Source: Diphasiastrum complanatum
Lineage: Eukaryota > Streptophyta > Lycopodiopsida > Lycopodiales > Lycopodiaceae
Assembly: GCA_029204225.1 (NCBI GenBank)
Contig: CM055095.1
Coordinates: forward strand, 63,330,523 to 63,394,522
Direction: 5' to 3'
Length of the DNA: 64,000 nucleotides
A program made the translations under genes and the position numbers. The notes beneath the pieces are model-generated. The model was given only the letters and a program-made list of their open reading frames with translations, was not told the origin of the DNA and made no database searches. This document shows positions 45,182-57,904 of the stretch, piece after piece. The stretch's first letter is position 1. Every line of letters begins with the position of its first letter.

Positions 45182-46780
45182 ATCCAAACGCAGCAAGATA
45201 ATGGTATATTCCTCAGAGGTTCGATACAAAGTCTTCAAGGGCAACATTCCCTTCAATGTGCCAACGAGCTGACTGCCAAGAATGCCTAACAATCTCTGAT
45301 AAAATTGGGCCATTCTTTTGCTCGTCTCTTGATCCATCACTCCTTTGATGTATTAAGGCCTGTTCAACGAGATCTAGAGCTCTTGTGCACGTTCCATTAT
45401 TTCAGCCAAGTTGCTCCTTTTACATTTGCTCTCAGGTTCATAACTCAACCTGTTGGACTCCAATATGTAGCGGGGCGTGTTTTTATATATACAAATATAC
45501 ACATGCACATATGCAAATAGCCTATCATCTAGTTGGCTATGAAGATTACCGGTTTTAATTGCGGTCAGCACTATCTCGTTACAGGCACAACAAAAATGTT
45601 GACCATCAATAGGTTCAAAAGTACAATGAGATAAGAACCTATTTTTGCATAGCCCATCCAATCTGGAATCTTCATTGGTGTCCGTCTCTTTTGGATACAG
45701 CTCTAAATACAATTGCGCTGCACCATATCCACACGTTTGAATTCACGGTACATCTCTCTGGGCTGTCAAACAAAACCTCAGGTTCATCTCCACTCATGAA
45801 AAAAATTGGCCGCACTATGACATTGATGGAAGTAGGTGCAGGCCCATTTGCCATGCAAACTTATTGATACAACTGCTCAGCAAAAGAAAATTCAAGGGCA
45901 CGTTGGTTTGTAAAAAGCGAGGCTTGAGGAATATTCTTTGACTCAATTCGATACATATGCTTGCCCCAAACATAACCGACATCATCAGAGGAATATACAT
46001 TGAGATTGACATTTGTTTCCTCCTCAAACTCATCCAACGCATCATCATTATCGGAGGATGATACAATGTCATAGAGGCCTCTAGATATCATTCCAGTCAG
46101 ATCAATCCTTGGCTTCAGTGGACGTTTTCCAGCCTGTCCAACCGGCCTGGCGGTCCTTCGACCAATAGAAATTTCATCTTCTAGGTGGTGTCGTTTTGAT
46201 ATAACTTTTCGTCGTGCCTATTTTCTGCCTCTAGATAGAGTTGGAGCTGAGGATGGTGCCGGTTTTGTCTCGGGGAATAATACCACTTTTGTTTTTCTCA
46301 GCTTGCTGACTACAGCTGTGGCAATTTCAGTTATCTCCATCATTGTTTCTTCATGTTTCCATATCATTTCATGCAAGTTGTGTAGAGCAATCATCCCATT
46401 GAGTAAATTTCCATTATATCTACGCAATGCACCAGTTGAGTCATGAATTTTGGGTGCCTCCATATAATGCACTATATTCGAGCAAGACAGAAGAAAATGG
46501 CATTCTTCTCCATTAGAACCCCGGGTCATAAATTCAACCCTTTCAATCAGCATGGTTTCAGACATTATAATTGCCTGCACCACACCTATAGTTTCAACAT
46601 CCTCCATTGAAAATCAAGGCTCACCAACAGATACTTTGGAGACAACGATGAAGACTTTCATGTATCGCCTGTTGGAACTAGGCTTATGAACAATTTTTCA
46701 TGCCTTTGTAAAGAAAATTAGATTTGCATCACCAACGAGCATGAGGACAGTCTCTTCTGATGCGTAGAAAGCCTACAAAT
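45182..46780 (-). pseudogene. Unrecognised multi-part coding sequence, broken; frame continues at 57905
   Basis: Minus frames: 46607-46218 (129 codons, VETIGVVQAIIMSETMLIE, LLNGMIALHNLHEMIWKHE), then after a stop an acidic part (SSSDNDDALDEFEEETNVNL, YVWGKHMYRI), then MANGPAPTSINVIVRPIFF. A shifted frame has LCKNRFLSHCTFEPIDGQHF and CCACNEI. Near the left end, LVGTLKGMLPLKTLYRTSEE lies in an open frame that crosses the break at 45182 into 57905. Composition looks like real protein, with stops and frame changes or introns. I cannot name the family. It might be a host pseudogene or a DNA-transposon gene. Confidence 0.45.
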
Positions 46781-48515
46781 GCTCATCATATAAACAACAT
46801 TCATATGAGAAGACGAAAACATAAAGTTTTTAATATATATAATATATACATGCAAGTATATGCATGAGTTTATGACAATATATGTAAGGGAAGCTCCCTA
46901 AGATCCTGCTTACAAGATAAAACACAATGGAAAACACACTGTGGAGCAACCACCCAACCAAGTAGAAGCAACCAATCAATTCTAGAAGCTTCACCCCCAA
47001 GTAGAAGCATGAAGATAGAGTGAAACCCTGGCAATGAATCAATGACCCTGACAATGAATCAATGAGAATCATCACAAATCCTTTTAATCCATTGACAACA
47101 ATTAAGTAACTATTTATGATTCGTCAACCATAAATATTTAGATTTGTATGATTCGTCAATCATAATTTTTTGGAATCCAAATTCGTACTTAATCATTCAC
47201 AAGATACTGGAGTATATGTTCCACATTATTCAAGAAAAGTAAGAATCATTCCAAAATCTTTCCACTAAAAAAATATTGGATTTAGGGATATTCTTCAATT
47301 AGGATTCTTTAACTAAAGTGCAAGATTCAAGTTCTATAACCACTGGTAATTAAAGATTGAATGCATATCAAAATGACAATCATCTTCAACTACAAAACTA
47401 GATACCCAAAGTCCTACCGAATATCAATTCAAATATTATTCTTGGATTCATTATGAATCGTTATCCTATTGAGTGCTCTAGGACACAATAAAAAATGAGT
47501 TGAGTCTATTCCTTAACTGAATACTCTATCCCCAAGAATATTGTATATCCAATGCACATAATTTTAACTGATGAGCCAAAATGATTCACTAATCATGCGT
47601 CTTACAAGCAAAAATTGCCAATGATTCAGAAATCTCAAATGTCTAGATGAAGAATCCAATTATACTAGTATGACACCACATTTAGATCCTTACTCAAATT
47701 ATTTATAAGATAATCCATAAATCTTCCATACAAAGATTTGTTAACTCTGCAAGTATCTGTCAAAACACTACTTGATCATATGTTCATGTTCGCTGACTAG
47801 GTTAAGTGCACCAGATAACCTTAGTAACTAGGATTACATAGTAGATTCATACAAGATTAATCACATATGAGAATAATCTCTCTATGACCCAATACATAAA
47901 CACATTCTTACCTGGTAGATTCCTCCAGAACCCACATATGTTACTCACAAATCTCACTGAGATCTTGTAACTCAACTACAAAAGATTTTCTATTTCTCAT
48001 GAGTAAATAACATATCTGGGAAATCTTTGAGACGAATTCAATCTCAACAGTTTTTCAATCCTACATACCTCTAATTACATAATTCCTTCCTCTCAATCAG
48101 CCCCTCTTTGATCCTAGTACTCAACCTAAGATTAGGTTGATCCAATACATAACTCTCAGACTTAAATCCTGATCAAATTTACTTCTATTCCAATAAAAAT
48201 GGAATTAGTAACCTTTGACCTTTTATTGTACCACTTATGGATAATTAAGTTAGGGGGGGTTTAAATTAAGTTTTTTAAAATTAAAAAAAAAAGTTGTAAA
48301 GAAAATCTTGGAGAACCAAAAAACATGGACAAAAGTAGGGATAAATTTTTTTTACCATATTGTAGAAGCAAGTAGCAAGTGGCAAGTGGCAAGTGGCAAG
48401 TAGCAAGTGGCAAGTAACAGGAAAGCTTAAAAATTTCAAAAGACAATGTAAATAAGCATTGTAGGGGAGCTTATTTATGTTTTTCTTCCATTGTAAAATT
48501 TCATATGGGTCAAAT
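46781..48515. other. No recognisable gene; partly shared with 33720-34017
   Basis: 47470-47720 is an inverted, diverged copy of 33720-34017. A short run of aagtggcaagt/aagtagcaagt units lies at 48366-48418. An 81-codon minus frame at 47075-46830 shows no known motif. Confidence 0.5.
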
Positions 48516-49406
<891 letters not shown>

Positions 49407-50108
49407 TGAAAGTAGTGTAATTTAGGACCATAAATGGATCTACAAAAGATCCACAAGAGTGATTGGATGCTTGCTTAACATTCTATCAAAAAACTAGACA
49501 AAAAAAAAAAGTTGATCTAGATTGGCAGTTTGACAAACAACAAACATTAACAATCAAAAGCATTGATCAACATTAAAATCCCAGCCCACACGTGTGTACT
49601 ATAGGCTGTAGTATGGCCTTCAACCTGAGAAACAAGTAGAAATTGATTTGGTTGCATTTGGATCACAAAAACTCAATGTACATAGTGAACTAGCCTGAGA
49701 TTGCCAATGAGCTCCAAACATTTTCTATCTTCTCACTATGGGAGATTGGAATACATAGCAGATTTGACTTCCTTCTTGAATTTAGGTGGATTTCCAGCAT
49801 GTAATAAGGAAGTTAACTCACTCTTCTTGCCCTAAAATGAAACCCTGGCCTAGATCCTAGAGTTATGCTTGATAGGTAGCTAGTTGGTCAAATTTTCACC
49901 TCAAACTTAGGTGTAGGTCCTATAAAGTAGGGATGACCACCAAATAGACATGACCAACTCTCTTGACTTGATCTAACATACATTAGGATTGGATTGCCAT
50001 GTGGCATTTTGGCCATACATGTGTGGAACCCAATTATGTACAAAATCTACACTATTCTTCATGGTTTTTGGTCAAGCTAGATTTGCCAATTTTTGGCAAT
50101 TCTTCACA
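49407..50108 (-). repeat. 3' LTR of copia D (702 bp)
   Basis: Minus strand TGTGAAGAATTGCC (from 50108) to ACTACTTTCA (49407). The PPT gaggaggag lies at 50109-50117. It matches 34018-34718. It carries CACACGTGTG at 49587. Confidence 0.9.
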
Positions 50109-51614
50109 CTCCTCCTCAAATTTAGCTTGATCTATTTACAACCCTCTTTCTAGATGAATGAATGCCTTTAGAAGTGTCTAAAAAATCCATCTACAAACAA
50201 GGAACTTTTAAGACTCCAATAGAGAATGATGTCCATGAAGGATCTTTCACCACCTCTTAAAGGATCCCTTACAAGATGTTCCACAAATGTGTCTATATAC
50301 ATGTAGCACACTTCAAAAACTATACATCATGCGAAGCCATGGATTCCAAGGCATTTTGTGCACTTGAAGATACATCAATAAAACTATTAAGTGCATACAT
50401 AATGTTGTCAAAGACAACTTGCCTTGCTTGATCCATATGAGTGAGCCTAGATGGCTCCATCTTGATACTCATGGTTTTTCTTGGAGTCCTCGGGTCTTGA
50501 CCTTGCTCCTCCACTTGACTTGACTCCAAACCATCAATGAATTGAATAAGGTGTTGATCCAAAGGGTTGCTTCAAGTTTATAAATCTTCCACTTTTGAAA
50601 GATCACATTTCCACCATTGACAACTTCTTTGATGGAAAACAAGTAGATTCTACAATCTCTACTTGAAGAGCAAAACACTACCATTATTCCTATCATTGAA
50701 ATAGGATAATCTTTGGTCCTTACATTGGAATGATCATGCTCAAAGCATGTGGACCCAAATATTTTCAATAAAAATGATTTTTCATCTTTTATGACACTAT
50801 TCAAACTATTACAAAAATAGTTATCCAATGAAATTGCTTTATCAACAACAAATGGAGATTTGAAAGCATCTAATTTCATTGTCTTGTCATAAAGAGTACT
50901 AAACACCATAGATCTTAAAGATAAGCAACAAGTCACTCCATGTCTACTAATACTATCCAACAAGTACTCAAAGATAGTAGACTCTCCAATGCTCACCACC
51001 CTTGCAAGATGCACACTTGGATGGAAAATTTGCATGCACTTTGATGACTCGGCCATTGTCATTGAGGACTCCCTTGGAACTCTCATGCTTTGAGGCTGAT
51101 CCTCAAGATCTTCCTCCTTTTTATGCTCCTCCTCAATGCAAGCAAGATCACACTTTGCCAAGATCTCCTCTTGAGTGATCTCCTCCTTTGCCAAGCTTAT
51201 TATTTCAAAAGCAACACTAGCTTCCAACTTAAACAATCTTCCATGTTTAAATGCCTTTGCAATGCAAACATCATTCTTCAAGATGAAACAAACACCATGC
51301 TTAAAGTGGACATCCAAACCACTTTCTAAGAGTAGACCAACACTAAGCATATTCTTGGTGATTGATGGTACATAAAGGACATTTTCTAGATCCATGCATT
51401 TTGAGGATTCTAGACACAAAGAGATGGTGCCAACACCATCTATCCTACACTCTTCATCATTTGCAGTAAAGACAAAATTTTTAGAATCATTGAAAGAGTG
51501 TAAGGTTGAGAAAAAGTTCTTTTCACAAGACATGTGGGAGCTAGCCCCACTGTCGATCCACCAATTGTCTCTTGAATTGCTATTGCTTGTTGGTGAGGAT
51601 GTAGATGCCATCAA
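50109..51614 (-). pseudogene. Copia D pol remnant: protease, eroded integrase, no RT
   Basis: A 381-codon open frame (51614-50469) begins in front of RDNWWIDSGASSHMSCEK (protease active site) and continues VLYVPSITKNMLSVGLLLES. An acidic stretch (EEEHKKEEDLEDQP) replaces the integrase finger and core. The end resembles the integrase C-terminus only loosely (MKLDAFKSPFVVD, FLLKIFGSTCFEHDHS). An overlapping frame (50562-50320) reads MEPSRLTHMDQAR and YALNSFIDVSS, the linker after integrase. A short GERSFMDIILY, near the end of RT, follows. RT and most of RNase H are gone. The element is non-autonomous, but a long frame is still open. Confidence 0.75.
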
Positions 51615-52255
51615 GAATAAATCTACTTCATCATCTTTCCATTGGTCTTCTTTTTGTCCTTGAATGCGAAATTGGCTTTATCATCACCATCCTCCAAAGA
51701 CAAGAAACTCATCCTAGATTTTGCATAGAGCATCCTACACTCTTCAGCCACTAATACACTGTGAAGTTTTTCTATAGTTGGCAAAGTGTCTTGGATGGCA
51801 AAACTTTGGACCAAATTTGTAAAGCCATCTCCTAGACCATTAAGAACAATTTGTACAAGCTCTCCATCATGAATCTTCTCTCCAATGGAAGCCAACTCCC
51901 TATTTAGAGACTTGATTCTGAGTACATAATCCTATGCACTCTCCTCACTTCTCCTCATGCTTTGCAAAATATGATTTCTAAACATGAGTACTCTTGAAGT
52001 GTTACTAGATTCATAGATTGATTTTAAAGACTCCCAAGCCTCTTTAGCACTAGTACATGCTGATACTTCTCTTAACAAATCACTGCTCACAATCATCTTC
52101 ACACAATGAAGTGCAAGCCTAGATCTCTTCTTGTATCTAGCTAACTCCTATGCACCTAGAGGTTCATCTTCAACTTCAATCAAGAACTCATAAAGGACTT
52201 GGAGCACCAAGAGTGACTCCATCCTAACCTTCCAAATAGCATAATTTGTAGAATT
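51615..52255 (-). pseudogene. Copia D gag main part, two stops, knuckle deleted
   Basis: Reading minus from 52255: NSTNYAIWKVRMESLLVLQV, ALHCVKMIVSSDLLREVSAC, AKEAWESLKSIYESSNTSRV, then the open 51895-51623 piece with ELVQIVLNGLGDGFTNLVQS. Two TAG stops both follow a GCA codon, consistent with C-to-T change of CAG. The zinc knuckle expected before WWIDSG is missing. The first codons of this gag are at 44624-44673, across the inversion. Confidence 0.85.
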
Positions 52256-52937
52256 TGTTAAAAATTCACAATTCTAGCTTGACTAGTTTTGGTCATATGA
52301 CTTGTAAATAGTTAGATGGTCATGATGTGGCTTGTCACACGTGCCAAATAGCATAGGATTCCATTCATAAGGATGTTCTCAAGTAGACCTAAGTGTTAGA
52401 ACCTTTGGAATGAGTCCAAATTATGCTTAGATACAAGGGAGAAAAAATAGGAGCTATTTTTGGTAATTTTTGCATTGTTGAGGGATCTCCAAGATTCCAA
52501 CCCTAACTTGGTAGGGATGAAAGATCCACCAAAATTAGCATTAGGGATAGGTTTAGGGCTACTCATACCTGCCCAAAACCGTGATGGATCATGTATATAT
52601 AGGTGATGATATCTCACCAAAATCAATCAAGCAATTTCATGTTTTTTCTCTCATAATGGTGCAATTGCTCTCTATGTTCATAATTGTTTGAGTACTTGTG
52701 ATTACTAATGATTATAGGATTGAATGTAGGTCTGGTGTACAGTACTCAGACTGTGGGAGGCCGTACTTTCACACGTGTGAAGCCTTCTTCAAGGATTTGG
52801 GCCATTTAGTGAGGTTCAAACATAGATTTTTGATGGATTTTGATGGTTCAACTTGTGCTAATCTTATGAAATCATAATCTATTGTTTCCCTCATCATTTC
52901 AAGTGTTTTAGGATCCTTATTTGCTGTAATTTTTACA
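52256..52937 (+). repeat. 5' LTR of copia C (682 bp)
   Basis: TGTTAAAAATTC to TAATTTTTACA, followed by PBS tggtatcagagcc (52938-52950). It contains a TATA box (TATATATAG, 52594-52602) and CCGTACTTTCACACGTGTGA at 52761-52780. The flank immediately to the left, read on the minus strand, is AATTC. Confidence 0.95.
52594..52602 (+). promoter_or_regulatory. TATA box of LTR C
   Basis: TATATATAG about 340 bp into the LTR, a plausible U3 promoter for the genomic RNA. The start of transcription is not visible from sequence alone. Confidence 0.6.
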
Positions 52938-53748
52938 TGGTATCAGAGCCTAAAGGCTGAAATGAGCTAAATCCTTGGTTTTCATTCAATTTGATCACAA
53001 TTTTTGATCTAAATCTTGTGTAGATTGGATCTTAGCATCTAGTATTGATTCTAGAACTCAAAGTGAGTCAAATACATTGGAGATTGGTGTTGTGTGACTT
53101 CATTTGCAGGTGTTTAGGTGTCTAAAACCAGAGGCAAAGTTGAATTCAATTCACATTATCAAGATAGCAAGTTTTGCTTGCTCCAAGCATTGATTTCTAA
53201 GCGAGTTTTGGAGGTGATTTCATAGAGGAGGCTTTCTAGCATTTAAGGAGAGGGAAGATCAGATTTTTGGGGACTCTTAAAGGCTGTTCTAAGGTGTAGT
53301 AGGCACCTCCTAAAGTGATTTAGGTTCAGTCCAACCATTGCTTGACTTATGCACCAAATTAGATCAATTTTTCATCAATTTTGATCATTTTTTGCTTGTG
53401 ATTGGATAGTAGATTGTGTTGCATCCTCATTAAGTTCCATTTAGATCTTTTACAAGTGATTTTGTAAGTATATTAGGTTGATGAAATTCACTCTTGATCA
53501 GATCATTTGGAAGCTTTAATGTTCTTTATAGAAAGAGGGGCAATTCTACTAGTATTGTCTACTTCAATCAAGCAAGTGCATTGTTTCTAGTATTCTATGA
53601 TTTGATTTTGTTAGAGATCATTCTTAGATCTTTATAGGAAGTCTATTACTGATATTTTCAGGTCCCTAAGAAGTGGGATAAGGTAGACCTTCAATCAAAT
53701 CAATAGAAGTAACCTTCATTTGTGTCAAGTCCTTGATTAGGAGACTAG
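52938..53748 (+). other. Copia C PBS and untranslated leader
   Basis: Perfect PBS (52938-52950), then about 800 bp without coding potential up to the gag ATG. Long leaders are shared by families D and E here. Confidence 0.85.
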
Positions 53749-56700
53749 ATGGCATCTATAAATGCATATCTTTTGGATACTAATGAAAGGCTCAACAAAA
53801 CTAACTATTCCATATGGAAAGTTAGAATGGAATCTATCATGATCATGCAAGATCTGATGGAAATTGTAAATGGTAAGGAGGGTGAACCTATTCATCCTCA
53901 AGAAAAAGCCAAATACATCAAGAGGTGCAATGTTGCACTACATTGCGTAAAAATGAATGTTGCAAATGAACTCTTAAGAGAGGTAGGAGATTGCACTTCA
54001 GCTCAAGATGATTGGGAGACTTTGCAAAAGGTCTATGAATCCAAGAACCAAACTAGAATGTTAGCTTTGAAGAATCAAATCTATAGAAGCTATCAAAAGA
54101 AAGGAGAGAGTGCACATACTTTTGTCCTAAGAGTAAAGGAATTGAACAAAGAGCTAGCCTTTATAGGTGATCCTATCAAGGATGAAGAGCTTGTTCAACT
54201 CATATTGAATGGACTAAGCTTTGAATTTGACAATTTGGTTCAGGGATATGCAATTATGGGTAAGCTACCCATACTTGAAGAACTCCAAGGCACACTCATG
54301 GCCGAGGAATCAAGAAGGAGCCAAATGCAAGAGAGGATGGATAGGCTTTCCATCCAAGGTGGAGATGACCAAGCTCTCTTCACCAAAGGCAAAGGCAAGT
54401 CCAAAGGCAAAGGATCAACATTCAAGAAGTCTACAAAGCTTGAGGATCAAGAAGGACCCCCAAAGGCATCTCCATCAACCACCAAAGTCAAGAAGGACAA
54501 ATCAAAGGTGAAGTGCTACTATTGTAGCAAGATGGGGCATTATGCCTCGGAATGCTTCAAGAGGAAGCAAGATCAAAGCCAAGCCAACATGAGCAAAGAG
54601 GAGGAGGAGGAGAGTTCACATGAGGACTCTCTCATGATGTCCATATTTTCTTCAACAAGCTTCAAAGGAGAAGATCCTTGGTGGATTGACTCGGGTGCTA
54701 GTTCACACATGACTAGTAAAAGAGAGTTTTTCTCTTCTCTCTTATCTTATGATGGACCTATAAAGTCTATCTATACAGCAAATGATGAAGCTTGTAAGAT
54801 TGAAGGAGTTGGTAGCATTCCCCTTTGCTTAGGATCTTCCAAAAAGATCAACATAGAAGGTGTTTTGTACATTCCTACAATAACAAAGAATCTACTAAGT
54901 GTTGGCCAAATGGTAGACAATGGTTTCAATGTTGACTTTGCTTCAAATGAATGTTTCATCAAGAAGAAGGGTAAGATAGTGGCTAAGGGCACTAGACTTG
55001 GCAAACTTTATAAGCTGGATGCATTTGTGGATACTAATGTTGTCATGTTGGCCGAGAAGAGCAAGATATCTACCTTTACTTTATGGCACAAAAGACTTGG
55101 ACATGTCAACTCAGGTTCCATGGAGGCTATGATCAAGGAGGAGTATGCTTTAGGCCTACCAAGGTCTATTGGGAAGGAAGACAAGGTTTGTGAAGCTTGT
55201 GCCTTATCCAAGGCACATAAGAAGGTGTTTCCTAACTCCATCACAAAGTCATCTCATCCTCTTGAACTCATACACTCGGATGTGCACATTGCTAGCACCA
55301 AATCTAATAGAGGTTCATCCATGTTTTTAACCTTCATTGATGACTACTCAAGATATTGTTGGGTGTTCTTACTTTCCTTCAAGTCTCAAGTATTTGATAC
55401 TTTTGTAAAGTTCAAGTTGTTTGTGGAAAAGCATCATAATCATAGCATCAAGATTCTTAGAAGTGACAATGGTGGAGAATTCATCTCCAATGAGTTCAAG
55501 GCCTTTTGTGAGGAGGAAGGGATCAAGAAAGAGACTTCTTGTCCTTACACTCCTCAACAAAATGGAGTTGCTGAAAGAAGGAATAGAACATTATGTGAAT
55601 GTTCTAAGGCTTTAAGATTAGATGCTTGTTTGCCCAAATCCTTTTGGGGTGAGTCTCTTGTATGTGCAAACTACTTGATGAATAGGGTGTCTTGCAAAGT
55701 AATTGAAGGCAAAACTCCTTATGAGATGTTGTATGGAAAGAAACCCAATCTTAATCACTTGAAAGTTTTTGGGTGTATATGTTATGTGCATGTGCCATTG
55801 GAAACAAGAACCAAGGAGGATCCATCTTCCACAAGAGGGATCATGCTTGGATATGCAAGCTCAAGCAAGGGCTACAAAGTCTATCTCCCATCCTTGAACA
55901 AATTTTTTGTTTCAAGGGATGTCATCTTTGATGAACATCATATGCATATGCTTGAAGAAGGCTCAAGTGCTCCAACAATCAAGAAGAAGATGGCCGAGGA
56001 GCAAGATCTTGGTTTTGAGGAGGAGCTCATGGAGGAGCAAGCACCAAACCCACCTATCACACCAAGGAGATCTTCAAGGGCAAAAGTGGAGCCATCAAGG
56101 CTCACATATCAAGGCAAAGGACATCAAGTTGAGGGTATCTCATCCACTTCTTATGCTTTATCTAGTTTTGAAGAACCGTCTAATGTTGAAGATGCATTGA
56201 ACTCCAAAGAATGGTATAAAGCTATGTTGGATGAGTATGATGCCTTGATTGAGAATGAAACTTGGTTGCTTGTTGAGAGACCTCAAAGGAATGTAATAGG
56301 ATGCAAGTGGGTCTTCAAGCTTAAGTTGAATGCAAATGGGAGTGTTAACAAACATAAAGCAAGATTAGTTGCAAAAGGTTATGCTCAAGAGAGAGGGATA
56401 GACTATGAGGAAACTTTTGCACCCGTGGCCAAGATGGTCACAATAAGACTAATCATTGCACTTGCATCACATTTTGGATGGATTCTATGTCAAATGGATG
56501 TCTCTAATGCTTTCTTGAATGGTTTTTTGGAAGAGGATATCTATATGGAGCAGCCACAAGGGTTCATCAAGCATGGAATGGAGAACAAAGTATGCCATCT
56601 CCAAAGAAGCATCTATGGCTTGAAGCAAGCCTCGAGATCTTGGAATTCAAGACTACATTGCTATCTTATTTCACTTTCTTTTGTTCAAAGTGAATATGAT

Positions 56701-57717
56701 CCCACTCTTTACATTAAGTTTGATGATGTTGGTATTGTACTTTTACTCATTTATGTAGATGACATCATCATTAGTGGAAATAGTGTTGATGGTATTGAAA
56801 AAATCAAGATAGATCTATCCTTAGAGTTCAAGATGGTAGATCTAGGGTGTCTTCACTTCATCTTAGGCATAGAAGTACTTAGAGGGTCTGATTCTATCTT
56901 TATAAGTCAAGTAAACTATGCTCAAAGTCTTTTGAATAAGTTTAAGATGGAAGTATGCAAAAGTGTTGACACACCAATGGAGCAAGATGTAAAAGTGCCA
57001 AATGAAGATGATGAAAGATCCTTCATGGACATCACTTTGTTTAGGCAACTTATAGGTTCCTTAATGTGGATCACTATAACTAGACCAGATCTTAGCTTTA
57101 GTGTATGTAGGTTGAGCCGATCCATGCAAAAGCCATTGAATATCCATTGGAAAAAGGCTAAGAGGATTCTAAGATACATCTCGGGTACATTGGATTTTGG
57201 GATTCCATATAGAGGAGATGTGATTAACCTTCATGCATTTAGTGATTCAGATTTTGCAGGGGACAAGAGGGATAGGAAATCAACAAGTGCCTATTCAACT
57301 TTCATAGGAGAAGGTGTGGTTTCATGGCTTTCAAAAAAGCAAGAAACTATATCTCTATCTTCAACCGAGGCCGAGTACAAAGCTTTGACAACCACTACAA
57401 AGGAGGTACTTTGGATCAAGAGATTATTGGTGGAACTAAAGATCATGGATTCAGAGGAGGCACCAATCATCTACAATGACAATATATCAGCCCAACACCT
57501 TGCATCTAACCCAATCTTCCATGCAAGATCTAAGCACATTGAGATATGCCATCACTTTGTGAGAGAAATGGTGCAAGCCAAGGAGATTGCTTTGGAGCAT
57601 GTTCCAAGCAATGAATGTGTAGCTGATCTACTTACTAAACCACTTCAAAAGACACCTTTTATGAAGTTCAGATCATCACTTGGAGTGATTAGTAAAGCAA
57701 TGATTGAACCAAGCTAG
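53749..57717 (+). CDS. Copia C gag-pol polyprotein, 1322 aa, intact
   Basis: A single frame encodes the whole polyprotein. Gag is at 1 to about 300, with a CCHC knuckle CYYCSKMGHYASEC at 256-269. Protease has IDSGASSHM with Asp314. The integrase finger is HKRLGH..CEAC (447-484). The integrase core has Asp511 (LIHSDVH), Asp573 (RSDNGGEF) and Glu609 (NGVAERRNRTL), the DDX35E spacing. RT has Asp917 (QMDVSNAFLNG) and the YVDD Asp1004-Asp1005. RNase H has Asp1166, Glu1209 (STEAEYKAL), Asp1244 (YNDNISAQ) and Asp1293 (ECVADLLTKPL). It starts at the first ATG (MASINAYLLDTNERLN), aligned with other copia gags. In the cell it would form particles that copy and integrate the element. Length and motif order are those of a complete plant copia. 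Mobility is doubtful because the 3' LTR is separated from the body. Confidence 0.96.
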   Translation: MASINAYLLDTNERLNKTNYSIWKVRMESIMIMQDLMEIVNGKEGEPIHPQEKAKYIKRCNVALHCVKMNVANELLREVGDCTSAQDDWETLQKVYESKNQTRMLALKNQIYRSYQKKGESAHTFVLRVKELNKELAFIGDPIKDEELVQLILNGLSFEFDNLVQGYAIMGKLPILEELQGTLMAEESRRSQMQERMDRLSIQGGDDQALFTKGKGKSKGKGSTFKKSTKLEDQEGPPKASPSTTKVKKDKSKVKCYYCSKMGHYASECFKRKQDQSQANMSKEEEEESSHEDSLMMSIFSSTSFKGEDPWWIDSGASSHMTSKREFFSSLLSYDGPIKSIYTANDEACKIEGVGSIPLCLGSSKKINIEGVLYIPTITKNLLSVGQMVDNGFNVDFASNECFIKKKGKIVAKGTRLGKLYKLDAFVDTNVVMLAEKSKISTFTLWHKRLGHVNSGSMEAMIKEEYALGLPRSIGKEDKVCEACALSKAHKKVFPNSITKSSHPLELIHSDVHIASTKSNRGSSMFLTFIDDYSRYCWVFLLSFKSQVFDTFVKFKLFVEKHHNHSIKILRSDNGGEFISNEFKAFCEEEGIKKETSCPYTPQQNGVAERRNRTLCECSKALRLDACLPKSFWGESLVCANYLMNRVSCKVIEGKTPYEMLYGKKPNLNHLKVFGCICYVHVPLETRTKEDPSSTRGIMLGYASSSKGYKVYLPSLNKFFVSRDVIFDEHHMHMLEEGSSAPTIKKKMAEEQDLGFEEELMEEQAPNPPITPRRSSRAKVEPSRLTYQGKGHQVEGISSTSYALSSFEEPSNVEDALNSKEWYKAMLDEYDALIENETWLLVERPQRNVIGCKWVFKLKLNANGSVNKHKARLVAKGYAQERGIDYEETFAPVAKMVTIRLIIALASHFGWILCQMDVSNAFLNGFLEEDIYMEQPQGFIKHGMENKVCHLQRSIYGLKQASRSWNSRLHCYLISLSFVQSEYDPTLYIKFDDVGIVLLLIYVDDIIISGNSVDGIEKIKIDLSLEFKMVDLGCLHFILGIEVLRGSDSIFISQVNYAQSLLNKFKMEVCKSVDTPMEQDVKVPNEDDERSFMDITLFRQLIGSLMWITITRPDLSFSVCRLSRSMQKPLNIHWKKAKRILRYISGTLDFGIPYRGDVINLHAFSDSDFAGDKRDRKSTSAYSTFIGEGVVSWLSKKQETISLSSTEAEYKALTTTTKEVLWIKRLLVELKIMDSEEAPIIYNDNISAQHLASNPIFHARSKHIEICHHFVREMVQAKEIALEHVPSNECVADLLTKPLQKTPFMKFRSSLGVISKAMIEPS

Positions 57718-57731
57718 ATAGTGAGGAGGAG

Positions 57732-57904
57732 TGTTAAAAATTCACAATTCTAGCTTGACTAGTTTTGGTCATATGACTTGTAAATAGTTAGATGGTCATG
57801 ATGTGGATTGTCACACGTGCCAAATAGCATAGGATTCCATTAATAAGGATGTTCTCAAGTAGACCTAAGTGTTAGAACCTTTGGAATGAGTCCAAATTAT
57901 GCTT
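57732..57904 (+). repeat. Copia C 3' LTR, first 173 bp
   Basis: Matches 52256-52428 with two differences (near positions 75 and 110 of the LTR). It ends abruptly at ATTATGCTT and is followed by unrelated sequence. Confidence 0.95.

Larger units (their letters stand above)
52256..57904 (+). mobile_element. Ty1/copia element C, coding-intact, 3' LTR split by inversion
   Basis: 5' LTR, PBS, leader, unbroken gag-pol (53749-57717), PPT (gtgaggaggag, 57721-57731) and only the first 173 bp of the 3' LTR (57732-57904). The remaining LTR is at 44674-45181 in reverse. By eye about three differences separate the two LTRs over roughly 680 bp, pointing to a young insertion. It lies inside gag of copia D. 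Confidence 0.95.

Noticed and set aside
45374-45712. Separate 112-codon gene on the minus strand
   Set aside because: Its first part belongs with the broken coding stretch 45182-46780 and its last part reads through AT-rich text without protein character.
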